Of a DNA stretch of 64,000 bases, positions 25,001 through 33,747 are shown in pieces. The notes under the pieces are model-generated. The model was not told the origin of the DNA and did not search any database. It worked only from the letters and a program-made list of their open reading frames with translations. Source of the stretch: Bog-793 sp963785415 (GTDB taxonomy: Bacteria; Actinomycetota; Acidimicrobiia; Acidimicrobiales; Bog-793); assembly GCA_963785415.1 (NCBI GenBank), contig CAWAVB010000001.1, positions 62,001-126,000 of the forward strand. The letters run 5' to 3'. Made by a program: the position numbers and the translations under genes. Position 1 is the first letter of the stretch, and the number at the start of each line of letters is the position of its first letter.

Positions 25001-26401
25001 TCAATCCAGACCGGCGAGCGAGACGGTGATCCGCGTCCCGTGGCCAGCGTCGGCGGGCGAGGTCACCGCGAGCTCCCCCCGCATCGCCGCGACGAGTTCG
25101 GCGACGATGGCGAGACCGAGCCCCGTCCCGGCGGCGCGAGCGGGATACCGGCTCGAGCTGAAATGGCGCTCGAAGATGTGCCCGAGGTCCTTCGGGTCGA
25201 TCCCCGGGCCGTCGTCGGCGACCGTGATTGCAACCGTTCCGGCGGCGGGCGCGCACGAAACCACGACCGAGGCCGCGGCGAACTTCAGCGCGTTCTCGGC
25301 GAGGTTGGTGACGATCTGGCCGAGGCGGTCGGCGTCGGCCTCGACCCAGGAGCCGTCGGCGGCTTGGACATCGAGCGCCACGCCGGCGGCGTCGAACTCG
25401 TAGCGCAGGGCCTCGGCGGCCTCGGCGACGACCGCGTCGGCGTCGAGTCGGGCGAGCTGGAGCGAGAATTGGTGGGCGTCGAGGCGGGCGAGGTCCAACA
25501 GGTCGCCGATGAGCCGTTCGAGCCGGATCGCCTCGGCGACGACGACCGAGGCCGCCCGCGCCGTGTCTGGCGTCACGCCCTCGGCGATCGCCTCGGCGTA
25601 GCCGCGGATCGACGTGAGCGGCGTGCGCAGGTCGTGCGACACCGACAGCAGGAACTGCCGGTCGAGGTCGCGCAGGTCCTCGAGACGCGCCGCCATCTGG
25701 TTGAGGGCGGCGCTCAAAGTCGCGAGCTCGGCGTAGTCGCGGCGTGACGCCGCCACGCGCGTCGAGAAGTCGCCCCCGGCGATCCTCTCCGCGGCACCGG
25801 TCGCCGCGACGACGCGGCGCGCGACGCGTCGGGAGACAACCGTCGCCGCCGCGGCGGCGACGAGGAGCGAGATCCCGCCGGCGAGCACGAAGTACCAGAC
25901 GCTCGCGTCCGAGTTCGAGACGGTGCGGGCGAGCAGGAACGAGAGATGGACCCCGTCGGCGGAGATGAGCGGCACCGCGGCGAAGGCGAGGTCGCGGCTG
26001 ATCCCGGACGTCGCGTGCCCAGCGGTGAGGGCCCTCGCGTCGATCGCCCGGGCCGAAAAATCGAGCCGCGGAACGGCGTTGACGAAGGCGCCCTGAGCGG
26101 AGGTCGTGACGATGGCGGCCTGCTTGATCCCCGCGACGGAGCTGAGGAGCGGGACGAGCGCCGCGATGATCTGCGAGGCGTTCGTGTCCGTCTTGTACAG
26201 CGTCTGCTCGCGCCTCGCGAGGTTGATCGTCTGGGCGAGGACGAGTCGGCGGGTGTTGTCGGCGGCGGCGTGGCGCACGAGATAGAGGCTGACCCCACCG
26301 GCGAGGGTGAGCGCGACGGCGAGCACGGCGACGAAAGCGAGGGTGATGCGCGCCCCCATCGGCCAGTGCCGCACCCGGCCGCTCCGGCGCTTTAATCGCA
26401 C
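25001..26401 (-). CDS. Sensor histidine kinase
   Basis: A 466-residue membrane kinase: transmembrane helix at about 17-40, a 125-residue extracytoplasmic sensor region, a second helix near 168-190, a HAMP-like linker, then the dimerisation domain with the phospho-accepting His in SVSHDLRTPLTSIRGY (near 255). The ATPase domain has NLAENALKFA (N box), VADDGPGID (G1) and GTGLGLAIV (G2). The GTG start is 8 nt after the regulator stop. It should phosphorylate the adjacent regulator; the signal is unknown. Confidence 0.88.
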   Translation of the reverse strand: MRLKRRSGRVRHWPMGARITLAFVAVLAVALTLAGGVSLYLVRHAAADNTRRLVLAQTINLARREQTLYKTDTNASQIIAALVPLLSSVAGIKQAAIVTTSAQGAFVNAVPRLDFSARAIDARALTAGHATSGISRDLAFAAVPLISADGVHLSFLLARTVSNSDASVWYFVLAGGISLLVAAAAATVVSRRVARRVVAATGAAERIAGGDFSTRVAASRRDYAELATLSAALNQMAARLEDLRDLDRQFLLSVSHDLRTPLTSIRGYAEAIAEGVTPDTARAASVVVAEAIRLERLIGDLLDLARLDAHQFSLQLARLDADAVVAEAAEALRYEFDAAGVALDVQAADGSWVEADADRLGQIVTNLAENALKFAAASVVVSCAPAAGTVAITVADDGPGIDPKDLGHIFERHFSSSRYPARAAGTGLGLAIVAELVAAMRGELAVTSPADAGHGTRITVSLAGLD

Positions 26402-26408
26402 CGGCGCC

Positions 26409-27107
26409 TCAATCGCATCGGTAGCCGACGCCCCAGATCGTCTTCAGCGGGAGCGCCTCGCCGAGCTTGCGCCGCAGCTGGCGGACGTGGACATCGACCG
26501 TCCGCTCGTCACCGATCCAGCCGGGTCCCCAGACGGAGTCGAGGAGCTGGCGACGGGTGAAGACGATCTTCGGGTTCTCGACGAAGTGGGCGAGCAGGTC
26601 GAACTCCCGCGCCGTGAGCTGCACGGCGCCAGTGCCGGTCGTCACCTCGCGCTTCGTCGGGTCGACGGTGACGCCGCCGGCCGTGATCGGGCCCTTGGCT
26701 GGCCGGCGGGCGCCCTCGGCGCGCCGCAGGATGGCCCGCACCCGGGCGACGAGTTCCCGGGGGGAGAACGGCTTCACGATGTAGTCGTCGGCGCCGAGCT
26801 CGAGTCCGAGGACGCGGTCGACCTCGTCGTCGCGGGCCGTCAGAAAGACGACGGGGACCTCGCTCGTGCGGCGGATCGTGCGGCACACCTCGATGCCGTC
26901 GACCGGTCCGGGGAGCCCGATGTCGAGGAGCACAAGGCTCGGGTTCTCTTCGGCGACGAGCTCGAGGCCGCGTCGCGCCTCGGTGGCCTGCAGGACGCGG
27001 AATCCCGCGTTGCGCAGCCACAGATCGACGAGGTCGGCGATGTGGTGGTCGTCCTCGACGATGACGACCGTGCCGCGGTCGGCCTTGGCGACACGTTCAG
27101 CTGGCAC
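26409..27107 (-). CDS. OmpR-family response regulator
   Basis: A 232-residue regulator. The receiver domain has the acidic pair EDD at 18-20, the phosphorylation site Asp62 in LVLLDIGLPG, and the switch Lys in YIVKPFSP. The C-terminal winged helix includes LTAREFDLLAHF, RRQLLDSVWG and DVHVRQLRRKLG. GTG at 27107 is chosen; the frame continues upstream across the divergent trpF. It is transcribed first, with the kinase following. Confidence 0.9.
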   Translation of the reverse strand: MPAERVAKADRGTVVIVEDDHHIADLVDLWLRNAGFRVLQATEARRGLELVAEENPSLVLLDIGLPGPVDGIEVCRTIRRTSEVPVVFLTARDDEVDRVLGLELGADDYIVKPFSPRELVARVRAILRRAEGARRPAKGPITAGGVTVDPTKREVTTGTGAVQLTAREFDLLAHFVENPKIVFTRRQLLDSVWGPGWIGDERTVDVHVRQLRRKLGEALPLKTIWGVGYRCD

Positions 27108-27273
27108 CTGACAAGCATGGCGCGCGCGGTGCCACCGGCGGGGGAGCGGACCGCGACGTCGTGGTATTCCCTGGGTGGCGCCGTCGCCACAATTACTCTG
27201 TGCCGATGGCCCTGCACCCGAGGTCGCGTGCCGCGCGCGACGCCGGGGCGTGGGGTGGATCCCGAGGTGTGGC

Positions 27274-27927
27274 GTGTTCGTGAAAATCTGCGGGGTGACG
27301 AACGAGGAGGACGCGCTCCTCGCGGTGGCGATGGGCGCTGACGCCATCGGGTTCGTGCTCGCCCCCTCGCCGCGCCAGGTGGCGATCGGGGCGGCGCGCG
27401 ACATCGCCCGGCGTCTGCCGCCGGACGTCATCACCGTCGGGGTGTTCTGCGACGCCCTCGCCCAGCGCGTCGTCGACGTCGTGTGCCAGGCGGGCCTGCG
27501 GGCCGCCCAGCTGAACGGCCACGAGACCGAGGAGGACGTCGCCTTCGTCGCCGAGAGGGTGCCGCTCGTCATCAAGTCCTTCGCCGCGAACGCCGCGGTG
27601 CTGAACGACGTCTCCCGATACCGGGCCGACGCGATCCTCGTCGACGCCCCGGCGCCCGGCCCGGGCAGGGTCTTCGACTGGCGGCTCGCCGAGCGGATGC
27701 CGCGCTCGCACCGGCTGATCCTCGGGGGTGGGCTCGACCCCGACAACGTCGCCGACGCGATCCAGCGCCTCCGTCCCTGGGGGGTCGACGTCTCGACGGG
27801 CGTCGAGACCGCGTCGCGCAAGGACCCCCGGAAAGTGCGCGCCTTCATCCAGGAGGCCCGGGGCGCCCTTCCCGAGAAAGAAGCTCCCCTCCCGAACGCC
27901 CCGTACGACTGGCAGGAGGAATATTGA
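27274..27927 (+). CDS. trpF: Phosphoribosylanthranilate isomerase, stand-alone copy
   Basis: A 217-residue TrpF barrel. FVKICGVTNEEDALLAV (catalytic Cys), IGFVLAPSPRQ, VGVFCDA, AAQLNGHE, LVDAPAPGPGRVFDW (catalytic Asp), LILGGGLDPDNV and GVDVSTGVETASRKDPRKV are all family motifs. It is not in the trp operon but between a two-component system and argC. Start GTG 27274 is the best fit; another GTG lies close upstream. A second trpF occurs at 50063. Either may have diverged in substrate. Confidence 0.82.
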   Translation: MFVKICGVTNEEDALLAVAMGADAIGFVLAPSPRQVAIGAARDIARRLPPDVITVGVFCDALAQRVVDVVCQAGLRAAQLNGHETEEDVAFVAERVPLVIKSFAANAAVLNDVSRYRADAILVDAPAPGPGRVFDWRLAERMPRSHRLILGGGLDPDNVADAIQRLRPWGVDVSTGVETASRKDPRKVRAFIQEARGALPEKEAPLPNAPYDWQEEY

Positions 27928-28064
27928 CTCCCCCCACGGCGAAAGCCGGGGGCTCTCGCCCCGCACCCCATTTCGGTGAAGGCGGGGAAGGACCCCCGGG
28001 TGAGCTGATCGCGGGCGGTCGACCCCAGCTCGCATTCCTATACAACTGTTAGTATTGTCATGCC
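27928..28064 (+). promoter_or_regulatory. arg operon upstream region with candidate promoter/operator
   Basis: The first part holds a CCCC..CGGC-GAAA-GCCGGGG hairpin (27930-27951) without a T tract, which may end the trpF transcript. Just before argC lies the only AT-rich segment (28037-28057). It contains TATACA (28039-28044), a possible -10 that would put the transcript start within about 15 nt of the argC ATG, and an imperfect ACAA-N9-TTGT dyad (28042-28058). Since argR is encoded in the operon, this is the natural place for an ArgR site. No Shine-Dalgarno precedes argC. Confidence 0.35.
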
Positions 28065-29078
28065 ATGAAGGCGGCGATCGTCGGGGCGTCGGGTTATCTC
28101 GGTGCTGAGCTGTTGCGGCTACTTGCGTCCCATCCCGATCTCGATGTCGTTGCCGCCCAGGCGGAGACCTCGGCCGGGGCGACGATCGCCGAGCTGTTCC
28201 CGAGCCTCGGCGGACCCTGCGCCGGCCTTGTCGCGACGCCGACCGACCCGGCGGCGCTCGCCGGTTGCGACGTCGTCTTCGTCGCCGTACCGTCCGGGCG
28301 GTCGCAGGCGATCGTCCCGCAGCTCACCGGGATCGTGCCCCTCGTCGTCGACCTCGGCGCGGATTTCCGCCTCCGGGACGCGGCCGCCTACGAACGCTGG
28401 TACGGGTTCGTCCACACGGCTCCCGAACTGCTCGGGCGAGCCGTCTACGGCCTGCCCGAACTCAACCGCGCCGAGCTCGTCGGCGCGTCGCTCATCGCCG
28501 CGCCGGGCTGCTACGTGACGGCGGCGGCGCTGTGCCTCGCGCCCCTCGTCGCCGCGGGGCTCGTCGAGCCCGGCGGGTTGATCGTCGACGCCGCGAGCGG
28601 GACCTCCGGGGCGGGGCGTCAGCCCTCGGCGACGACGCACCACGCGACGGTGAACGAGAACTTCGTCGCCTACGGGCTCCTCGACCACCGGCACACCCCG
28701 GAGATGGCCCAGGCGATCGGGGCCGAGGTGCTCTTCACGCCGCACCTCGCGCCGATGACCCGGGGCATCCTCGCCACGTGCTACGCCCGGCCGACGCACG
28801 CCATCTCGACCGAGGAGCTGCTCGGCGCGCTCGGTGAGGTCTACGCGGGCGAGCCGTTCGTCGAGGTCGTCTCCCACTCACCGTCGACGCGGGAGACCTA
28901 CGCCTCGAACGTGGCGAAGCTGACGGCGCGCTCGGACGCGCGCACGCGCCACGTGATCGTGCTCGGGGCGATCGACAACCTGACGAAGGGCGGTGCCGGT
29001 CAGGCGATCCAGGCGGCGAACGTCGCCCTCGGCCTTCCCGAGACGGCGGGCCTGCCCCGGGTGGCGGTGACGCCGTGA
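28065..29078 (+). CDS. argC: N-acetyl-gamma-glutamyl-phosphate reductase
   Basis: A 337-residue NADPH-dependent reductase, third step of arginine synthesis. VGASGYLGAELLRLL is the nucleotide-binding loop; AAPGCYVTAAALCLAP carries the active-site Cys; HRHTPEMAQ and HLAPMTRGILAT are typical. It overlaps argJ by GTGA. Confidence 0.93.
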   Translation: MKAAIVGASGYLGAELLRLLASHPDLDVVAAQAETSAGATIAELFPSLGGPCAGLVATPTDPAALAGCDVVFVAVPSGRSQAIVPQLTGIVPLVVDLGADFRLRDAAAYERWYGFVHTAPELLGRAVYGLPELNRAELVGASLIAAPGCYVTAAALCLAPLVAAGLVEPGGLIVDAASGTSGAGRQPSATTHHATVNENFVAYGLLDHRHTPEMAQAIGAEVLFTPHLAPMTRGILATCYARPTHAISTEELLGALGEVYAGEPFVEVVSHSPSTRETYASNVAKLTARSDARTRHVIVLGAIDNLTKGGAGQAIQAANVALGLPETAGLPRVAVTP

Positions 29079-30241
29079 GCGTCACGTGGCCCCGGGGTTT
29101 CGTCGCCGCCGGGCTGGCGAGCGGGGTCAAGCCAGACGGGGCGGCGGACCTCGCGCTCGTCGCCTCGACCGGGGGGGCGGTCCCGGCGGCGGCGATGTTC
29201 ACGACGAACCGGGCCTGTGCCGCGCCGGTGACGGTGAGCCGGACCCACCTTGCCGCGACGCACGGCCGCGCCGCCGCCGTCGTCCTCAACAGCGGCTGCG
29301 CCAACGCGGCGACGGGGGCCACCGGGCTCGCCGCGGCTGAGCGGATGGCCGCCTGTGTCGCGGGCCCGCTCGGTGTCGGTGCCGAAGAGGTCCTCGTCTG
29401 CTCGACCGGGCTGATCGGCCGCGTGCTCCCGATCGAGGCGATCGCGGCGGCCGCGCCGACCCTCGTCGCGCGCCGAGGCGGCTCGCCCGCCGATGGCACC
29501 GCGGCCGCGACGGCGATCCTCACGACCGACACCCACCCCAAGCAGGTGAGCCGCGAGGGCGCTGGGTTCCGGGTGGGCGGGATGGCGAAGGGCGCCGGGA
29601 TGATCGCCCCGAACATGGCGACGATGCTCGTCGTGCTGACGACCGACGCCGCGACGACACCGGAGGTGCTCGGTGCCGCGCTGCGTGCCGCGGTCGATCA
29701 CAGCTTCAACGCGCTCATCGTCGACGGCTGCACGTCGACGAACGACACCGTCATCGCGCTGGCGAGCGGCGCGGCCGGCGCGGTCGACGCCGCGGACCTC
29801 ACGGCGATGCTCACCGACGCCTGTGCCGATCTCGCCTGGCAGCTCGCCGTGGATTCCGAGGGATCGACGCGCGTCGCCGAGATCCGCGTCGTCGGCGCCG
29901 CCGACGACGCCGACGCGCGGCTCGCGGCCCGCGCCGTCGCCGGCAGCCTCCTCGTCAAGGTCTCGCTGTTCGGTGCCGACCCGTACTGGGGGCGGATCTT
30001 CTCCGAGCTCGGCGCCTCGGGGGCCGCGTTCAACCCGGACCGGGTGCGCGTCGCCTACGGCCCGGTAACCGTCGTCGAGTCCGGCGTCGACGTCGGCGGC
30101 GTCGGGGACGCGGCCGCGGCGTACCTGGCGGGTGACCGCGTGGAGATCACCTGCGACCTCGGCCTCGGCGCAGGCTCGGCCCGGGTGCTTGCGACCGATC
30201 TCGGCCACGGCTACATCGACGAGAACATGAGGACGTCGTGA
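29075..30241 (+). CDS. argJ: Glutamate N-acetyltransferase / ornithine acetyltransferase
   Basis: A 388-residue precursor that cleaves itself into two chains. The cleavage site lies in KGAGMIAPNMATML, with the nucleophile Thr after Ala. LNSGCANAATG and VDGCTSTNDTV are conserved. It recycles the acetyl group from N-acetylornithine to glutamate. Start GTG overlaps argC, stop overlaps argB (GTGA). Confidence 0.93.
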   Translation: MSVTWPRGFVAAGLASGVKPDGAADLALVASTGGAVPAAAMFTTNRACAAPVTVSRTHLAATHGRAAAVVLNSGCANAATGATGLAAAERMAACVAGPLGVGAEEVLVCSTGLIGRVLPIEAIAAAAPTLVARRGGSPADGTAAATAILTTDTHPKQVSREGAGFRVGGMAKGAGMIAPNMATMLVVLTTDAATTPEVLGAALRAAVDHSFNALIVDGCTSTNDTVIALASGAAGAVDAADLTAMLTDACADLAWQLAVDSEGSTRVAEIRVVGAADDADARLAARAVAGSLLVKVSLFGADPYWGRIFSELGASGAAFNPDRVRVAYGPVTVVESGVDVGGVGDAAAAYLAGDRVEITCDLGLGAGSARVLATDLGHGYIDENMRTS

Positions 30242-31122
30242 GCGCCGCCCCCGACCGCGACGCGGCGCGGACCGCGGCGACCCTCGCCGAGGCGATCCTG
30301 TACATCCGGCGCTTCTCGGGCGCGGTCATCGTCGTGAAGTTCGGCGGCAGCACGCTCGGTGACGCCGACCTCGCGCCGGAGACCGTCCTCGACCGGTTCG
30401 CGATGGACGTCGTTCTGATGCGGAGCGTCGGCATGCTCCCCGTCGTCGTGCACGGTGGAGGTCCCCAGATCGGCGCGCTGATGGAGCGCCTCGGCAAGAC
30501 GCCCGAGTTCCGCGACGGCCAGCGGGTGACGGACGCCGAGACCCTCGACATCGCGCGCATGGTGCTCGTCGGCAAGGTGAACCGCGAGATCGTCGGCGCG
30601 CTGAACGTGCACGCCCCGGTCGCCGTCGGGCTGTCGGGCGAGGACGTCGGGTTCATCACCGCCGTCGAGCGCGATCCCGCGCTCGGCTTCGTCGGCGACG
30701 TGGAGTCCGTCGACCCCGTCCTTTTGCACCACCTCCTCGCCGAGGGCCTGGTGCCCGTCGTCGCGACAATCGCCCCCGACGCGAGCGGCCAGGCGTACAA
30801 CATCAACGCCGACGCCGTCGCCGGGGCGATCGCTGAGTCGCTGGCCGCCCGACGCCTCATCTTCCTCACCGACGTGAGCGGCGTGCGCACCGACCCTGGC
30901 GATCCGACGAGCGTCGTCTCGTCGACGACCGCCGGCGCCCTCGAGGCGCTCGTCGACTCCGGCGCCATCGTCGGCGGCATGATCCCGAAAGCGCGAGCCT
31001 GCGCCCGGGCCGTCCGGCACGGCGTCGAGGCGGGACACATCCTCGACGGCCGCGTCGAGCACGCTCTCCTGCTCGAACTGTTCACCGAGTCCGGCGTCGG
31101 CACGATGGTGGTCGGGTCGTGA
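30238..31122 (+). CDS. argB: Acetylglutamate kinase
   Basis: A 294-residue amino acid kinase. VVKFGGSTLGDA, VVVHGGGPQIGALM, YNINADAVAGAIAE and FLTDVSGVRTD are the diagnostic motifs; the long N-terminal helix is of the arginine-sensitive type, so feedback inhibition by arginine is likely. It overlaps both neighbours by GTGA. Confidence 0.93.
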   Translation: MSAAPDRDAARTAATLAEAILYIRRFSGAVIVVKFGGSTLGDADLAPETVLDRFAMDVVLMRSVGMLPVVVHGGGPQIGALMERLGKTPEFRDGQRVTDAETLDIARMVLVGKVNREIVGALNVHAPVAVGLSGEDVGFITAVERDPALGFVGDVESVDPVLLHHLLAEGLVPVVATIAPDASGQAYNINADAVAGAIAESLAARRLIFLTDVSGVRTDPGDPTSVVSSTTAGALEALVDSGAIVGGMIPKARACARAVRHGVEAGHILDGRVEHALLLELFTESGVGTMVVGS

Positions 31123-32309
31123 CCCACCTCATGGCGACCTACCGCACGCCGACCGTCCGGTTCGTCGCCGGCCACGGTTGCCGGCTCGTCGACGACGCGG
31201 GCCGGACGTACCTCGACTTCCTCTCGGGACTCGGCGTCACCGGCCTCGGCCACGCCGACCCGGTCGTGGCCGGGGCGATCGCCGCCCAGGCGGGCCGGCT
31301 GCTCCACGTGTCGAACATCTTCGCCAACGAGTTCAACGAGGACGTCGCGGCGCAGATCGACGAACTGATCGGCGACGGGAGCCCCGCCGGGGGGAAGGTG
31401 TTCTTCGCCAATTCGGGCGCCGAGGCGAACGAGTGCGCGATCAAGCTCGCCCGGCGCTGGGGCGGACCGGGACGCTACGGCGTCGTATCGGCGCTCGGCT
31501 CGTTCCACGGCCGCACGCTCGCCACTCTGCACGCCACGGGACAGCCCGCCAAGCACGAGGCGTTCCTGCCCCTGCCGGAGGGGTTCAGCCACGTCCCCTA
31601 CGGCGACGCCGGGGTGTTGCGGTCGATCGACCCGGGCCGCGTCGCCGCGGTGTTGCTCGAGCCGATCCTCGGCGAGTCCGGCGTCGTGCCGCCGCCCCGG
31701 GGCTACCTCGCCGATGTGCGGGCGATCTGTGATGAGCTCGGCCTGCTCCTCATCGTCGACGAGATCCAGACCGGCCTCGGCCGCACGGGGCGGTGGTTCG
31801 CCTTCCAGCACGAGGGGGTCGTGCCGGACATCGTGACGATCGCCAAGGCCCTCGGCAATGGCGTCCCCGTCGGTGCCTGCTGGGCGCGGGGCGAAATCGC
31901 CAAGGCCTTCCAGCCGGGGGACCACGGGTCGACCTTCGGCGGCCAGCCTCTGGCGATGGCCGCGGCGCAGGCGACCCTGCGGCAACTGCGCGCCCTCGAC
32001 GCACCGGCCGTCGCCGCGGAGCTCGGCGAGCGGCTGAAGACCCGCCTCGCCCGTGTCGACGGAGTCGTCTCGGTCCGCGGCTCCGGGTTGCTGCTCGGCG
32101 TCGTGCTCGCGGACGGCGTCGACGCGCGCGCCGTTTTTTCCGAGGCGCTTATCGGCGGGCTCGTCGTGAACGCGCCCATTCCCGGGGTCATCCGGCTCAT
32201 GCCACCGTTCGTCGTCACCGCCGAGGACTGCGACGAGGCGGTGGGACTGCTCGCCGACGCCATCGCCCGCGTCCGCGAGGGAGGCCGAACAAGGAAGAAG
32301 GAGACGTAG
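31119..32309 (+). CDS. argD: Acetylornithine aminotransferase
   Basis: A 396-residue class III aminotransferase. NSGAEANECAIKLARRW, DEIQTGLGRTGRWFAFQ and the PLP lysine in TIAKALGNGVPVGA are intact. Start GTG overlaps argB. Confidence 0.93.
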   Translation: MTHLMATYRTPTVRFVAGHGCRLVDDAGRTYLDFLSGLGVTGLGHADPVVAGAIAAQAGRLLHVSNIFANEFNEDVAAQIDELIGDGSPAGGKVFFANSGAEANECAIKLARRWGGPGRYGVVSALGSFHGRTLATLHATGQPAKHEAFLPLPEGFSHVPYGDAGVLRSIDPGRVAAVLLEPILGESGVVPPPRGYLADVRAICDELGLLLIVDEIQTGLGRTGRWFAFQHEGVVPDIVTIAKALGNGVPVGACWARGEIAKAFQPGDHGSTFGGQPLAMAAAQATLRQLRALDAPAVAAELGERLKTRLARVDGVVSVRGSGLLLGVVLADGVDARAVFSEALIGGLVVNAPIPGVIRLMPPFVVTAEDCDEAVGLLADAIARVREGGRTRKKET

Positions 32310-33223
32310 TGGCGCACAACCTGCTGGTGGTGTCGGACCTCGCGCCGACGGAGATCACGACCGTGCTCGATCTGTCCGAGCGCCCGGACCTTCCCCGGGT
32401 CCTCGAGGGCCGCGGCGCGGCGCTCGTCTTCGAGTTCCCGTCGGCGCGGACCCGCAACGCCGCCGAGATGGCCGTCGTCGACCTCGGCGGGCACCCGATC
32501 ACGATCCGGGGCGAGGAGATCGGCTTCGACGTGCGCGAGTCGGTCGAGGATGTGGCGCGCACCCTCGGCTGCTACCACGCGCTGATCGCGGCCCGCGTCG
32601 CCGAGCACCGCACGCTCGACCGCATGGGCGCCGCGCTGGCGGATTCGGACCCCCAAGTCCCCGTCGTCAATCTGCTGTCTCCCTTCGAGCACCCGTCCGA
32701 GGCGCTCGGCGACGTGCTGACGATCCGGCAGTGCCTCGGATCGCTCGAAGGAAAGCACGTCGCCTACATCGGTGACGCGAACAACGTCTGCCGTTCCCTC
32801 GTCGCCGCCTGCGCGGCGGTGGGCACCGCGGTCGTCGTCGCCTCTCCGCCGGGTTACCAGTTGGACGCCGGCTTTGTGGTGGCGACGAGGGCAGCGGGGG
32901 GCGTCGTTGAGGTCACCGACGACCCCGCCGGGGCGGTCCGGGGGGCCGACGTCATCTACACCGATGTGTGGGTGTCGATGGCGGACACAGACGAGGCGGC
33001 GGCGAAGCGGGCCGCCTTCCACGGCTTCACGGTCGACGCGGCGCTCATCGCCAAGGCGCCCCCCGGGGTGATCGTCCTCCACTGTCTGCCTGCCCATCGC
33101 GGCGAGGAGATTACGGCCGAGGTGCTCGAGGGACCGCACAGTCGGGTCTGGCAACAGGCGGCGAACCGGCGTCACGTGATGCGGGGACTGTTCACGCACC
33201 TGCTCGGCAGAGATGGGGGTTAG
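32309..33223 (+). CDS. argF: Ornithine carbamoyltransferase
   Basis: A 304-residue carbamoyltransferase. The ornithine-site motif HCLPAHRGEEI and IGDANNVCRSL are intact. The carbamoyl-phosphate loop, usually FEKPSTRTR, reads FEFPSARTR: the Thr is Ala and the preceding Lys is Phe, while Ser-x-Arg-Thr-Arg is kept. GTG at 32309 overlaps the last base of the argD stop; AAGGAAGAAGGAG upstream is a strong ribosome site. Confidence 0.9.
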   Translation: MAHNLLVVSDLAPTEITTVLDLSERPDLPRVLEGRGAALVFEFPSARTRNAAEMAVVDLGGHPITIRGEEIGFDVRESVEDVARTLGCYHALIAARVAEHRTLDRMGAALADSDPQVPVVNLLSPFEHPSEALGDVLTIRQCLGSLEGKHVAYIGDANNVCRSLVAACAAVGTAVVVASPPGYQLDAGFVVATRAAGGVVEVTDDPAGAVRGADVIYTDVWVSMADTDEAAAKRAAFHGFTVDAALIAKAPPGVIVLHCLPAHRGEEITAEVLEGPHSRVWQQAANRRHVMRGLFTHLLGRDGG

Positions 33224-33227
33224 CGCG

Positions 33228-33704
33228 ATGGGACGCGTGCCAAAGAACCGCCGCCAGCACCTCGTCGCGCGCTTGTTGGCCGACAACGCCGTCACGAGCC
33301 AGTCCCAGCTCGTCGAGCTGCTCGTCGCCGAGGGTATCGACGCCACCCAGGCGACGATCTCGCGCGACCTCGAGGAGCTCGGCGCGCTGAAGGTGCGGAT
33401 GCCCGGCGTTGACCACCCCGTCTACGCCGTCGCCGAGCTGCCCCAGGCCCAGCAGACGCCGATCGAGCACCTCCGGCGGGTGCTCGGCGAGTGGGTCGTC
33501 GAGATCTCCTCGTCCGCCAACCTCGTCGTCGTGAGGACTCCGCCCGGATCGGCCCACGTCGTCGCCTCGGCGCTCGACCGTTCCCGGCTCGACGGCATGG
33601 TCGGTACGGTGGCGGGGGACGACACCGTGCTCGTCGTCGCCGACGACAAGACCGGGGGGGCGGGACTGGCGAGCCTGCTCGGGCGGCTCGCCGGGCGCCA
33701 GTAA
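33228..33704 (+). CDS. argR: Arginine repressor
   Basis: A 158-residue ArgR. The winged-helix DNA-binding half has TSQSQLVELLVAEGIDATQATISRDLEELG; the C-terminal oligomerisation/arginine-binding half has VVVRTPPGSAHVVASALD and VGTVAGDDTVLVV. An ATG at 33213 inside argF is in frame, but 33228 starts the conserved MGRVPKNRR. It would repress this operon when arginine is abundant. Confidence 0.9.
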   Translation: MGRVPKNRRQHLVARLLADNAVTSQSQLVELLVAEGIDATQATISRDLEELGALKVRMPGVDHPVYAVAELPQAQQTPIEHLRRVLGEWVVEISSSANLVVVRTPPGSAHVVASALDRSRLDGMVGTVAGDDTVLVVADDKTGGAGLASLLGRLAGRQ

Positions 33705-33747
33705 CGAGATCGCTAATGACCGGCGGAGCCGGAGGAAGAGGTCCAAA

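Noticed and set aside
28093..28900. Open frames antisense to argC
   Set aside because: Shadow frames without recognisable motifs; argC is unambiguous.
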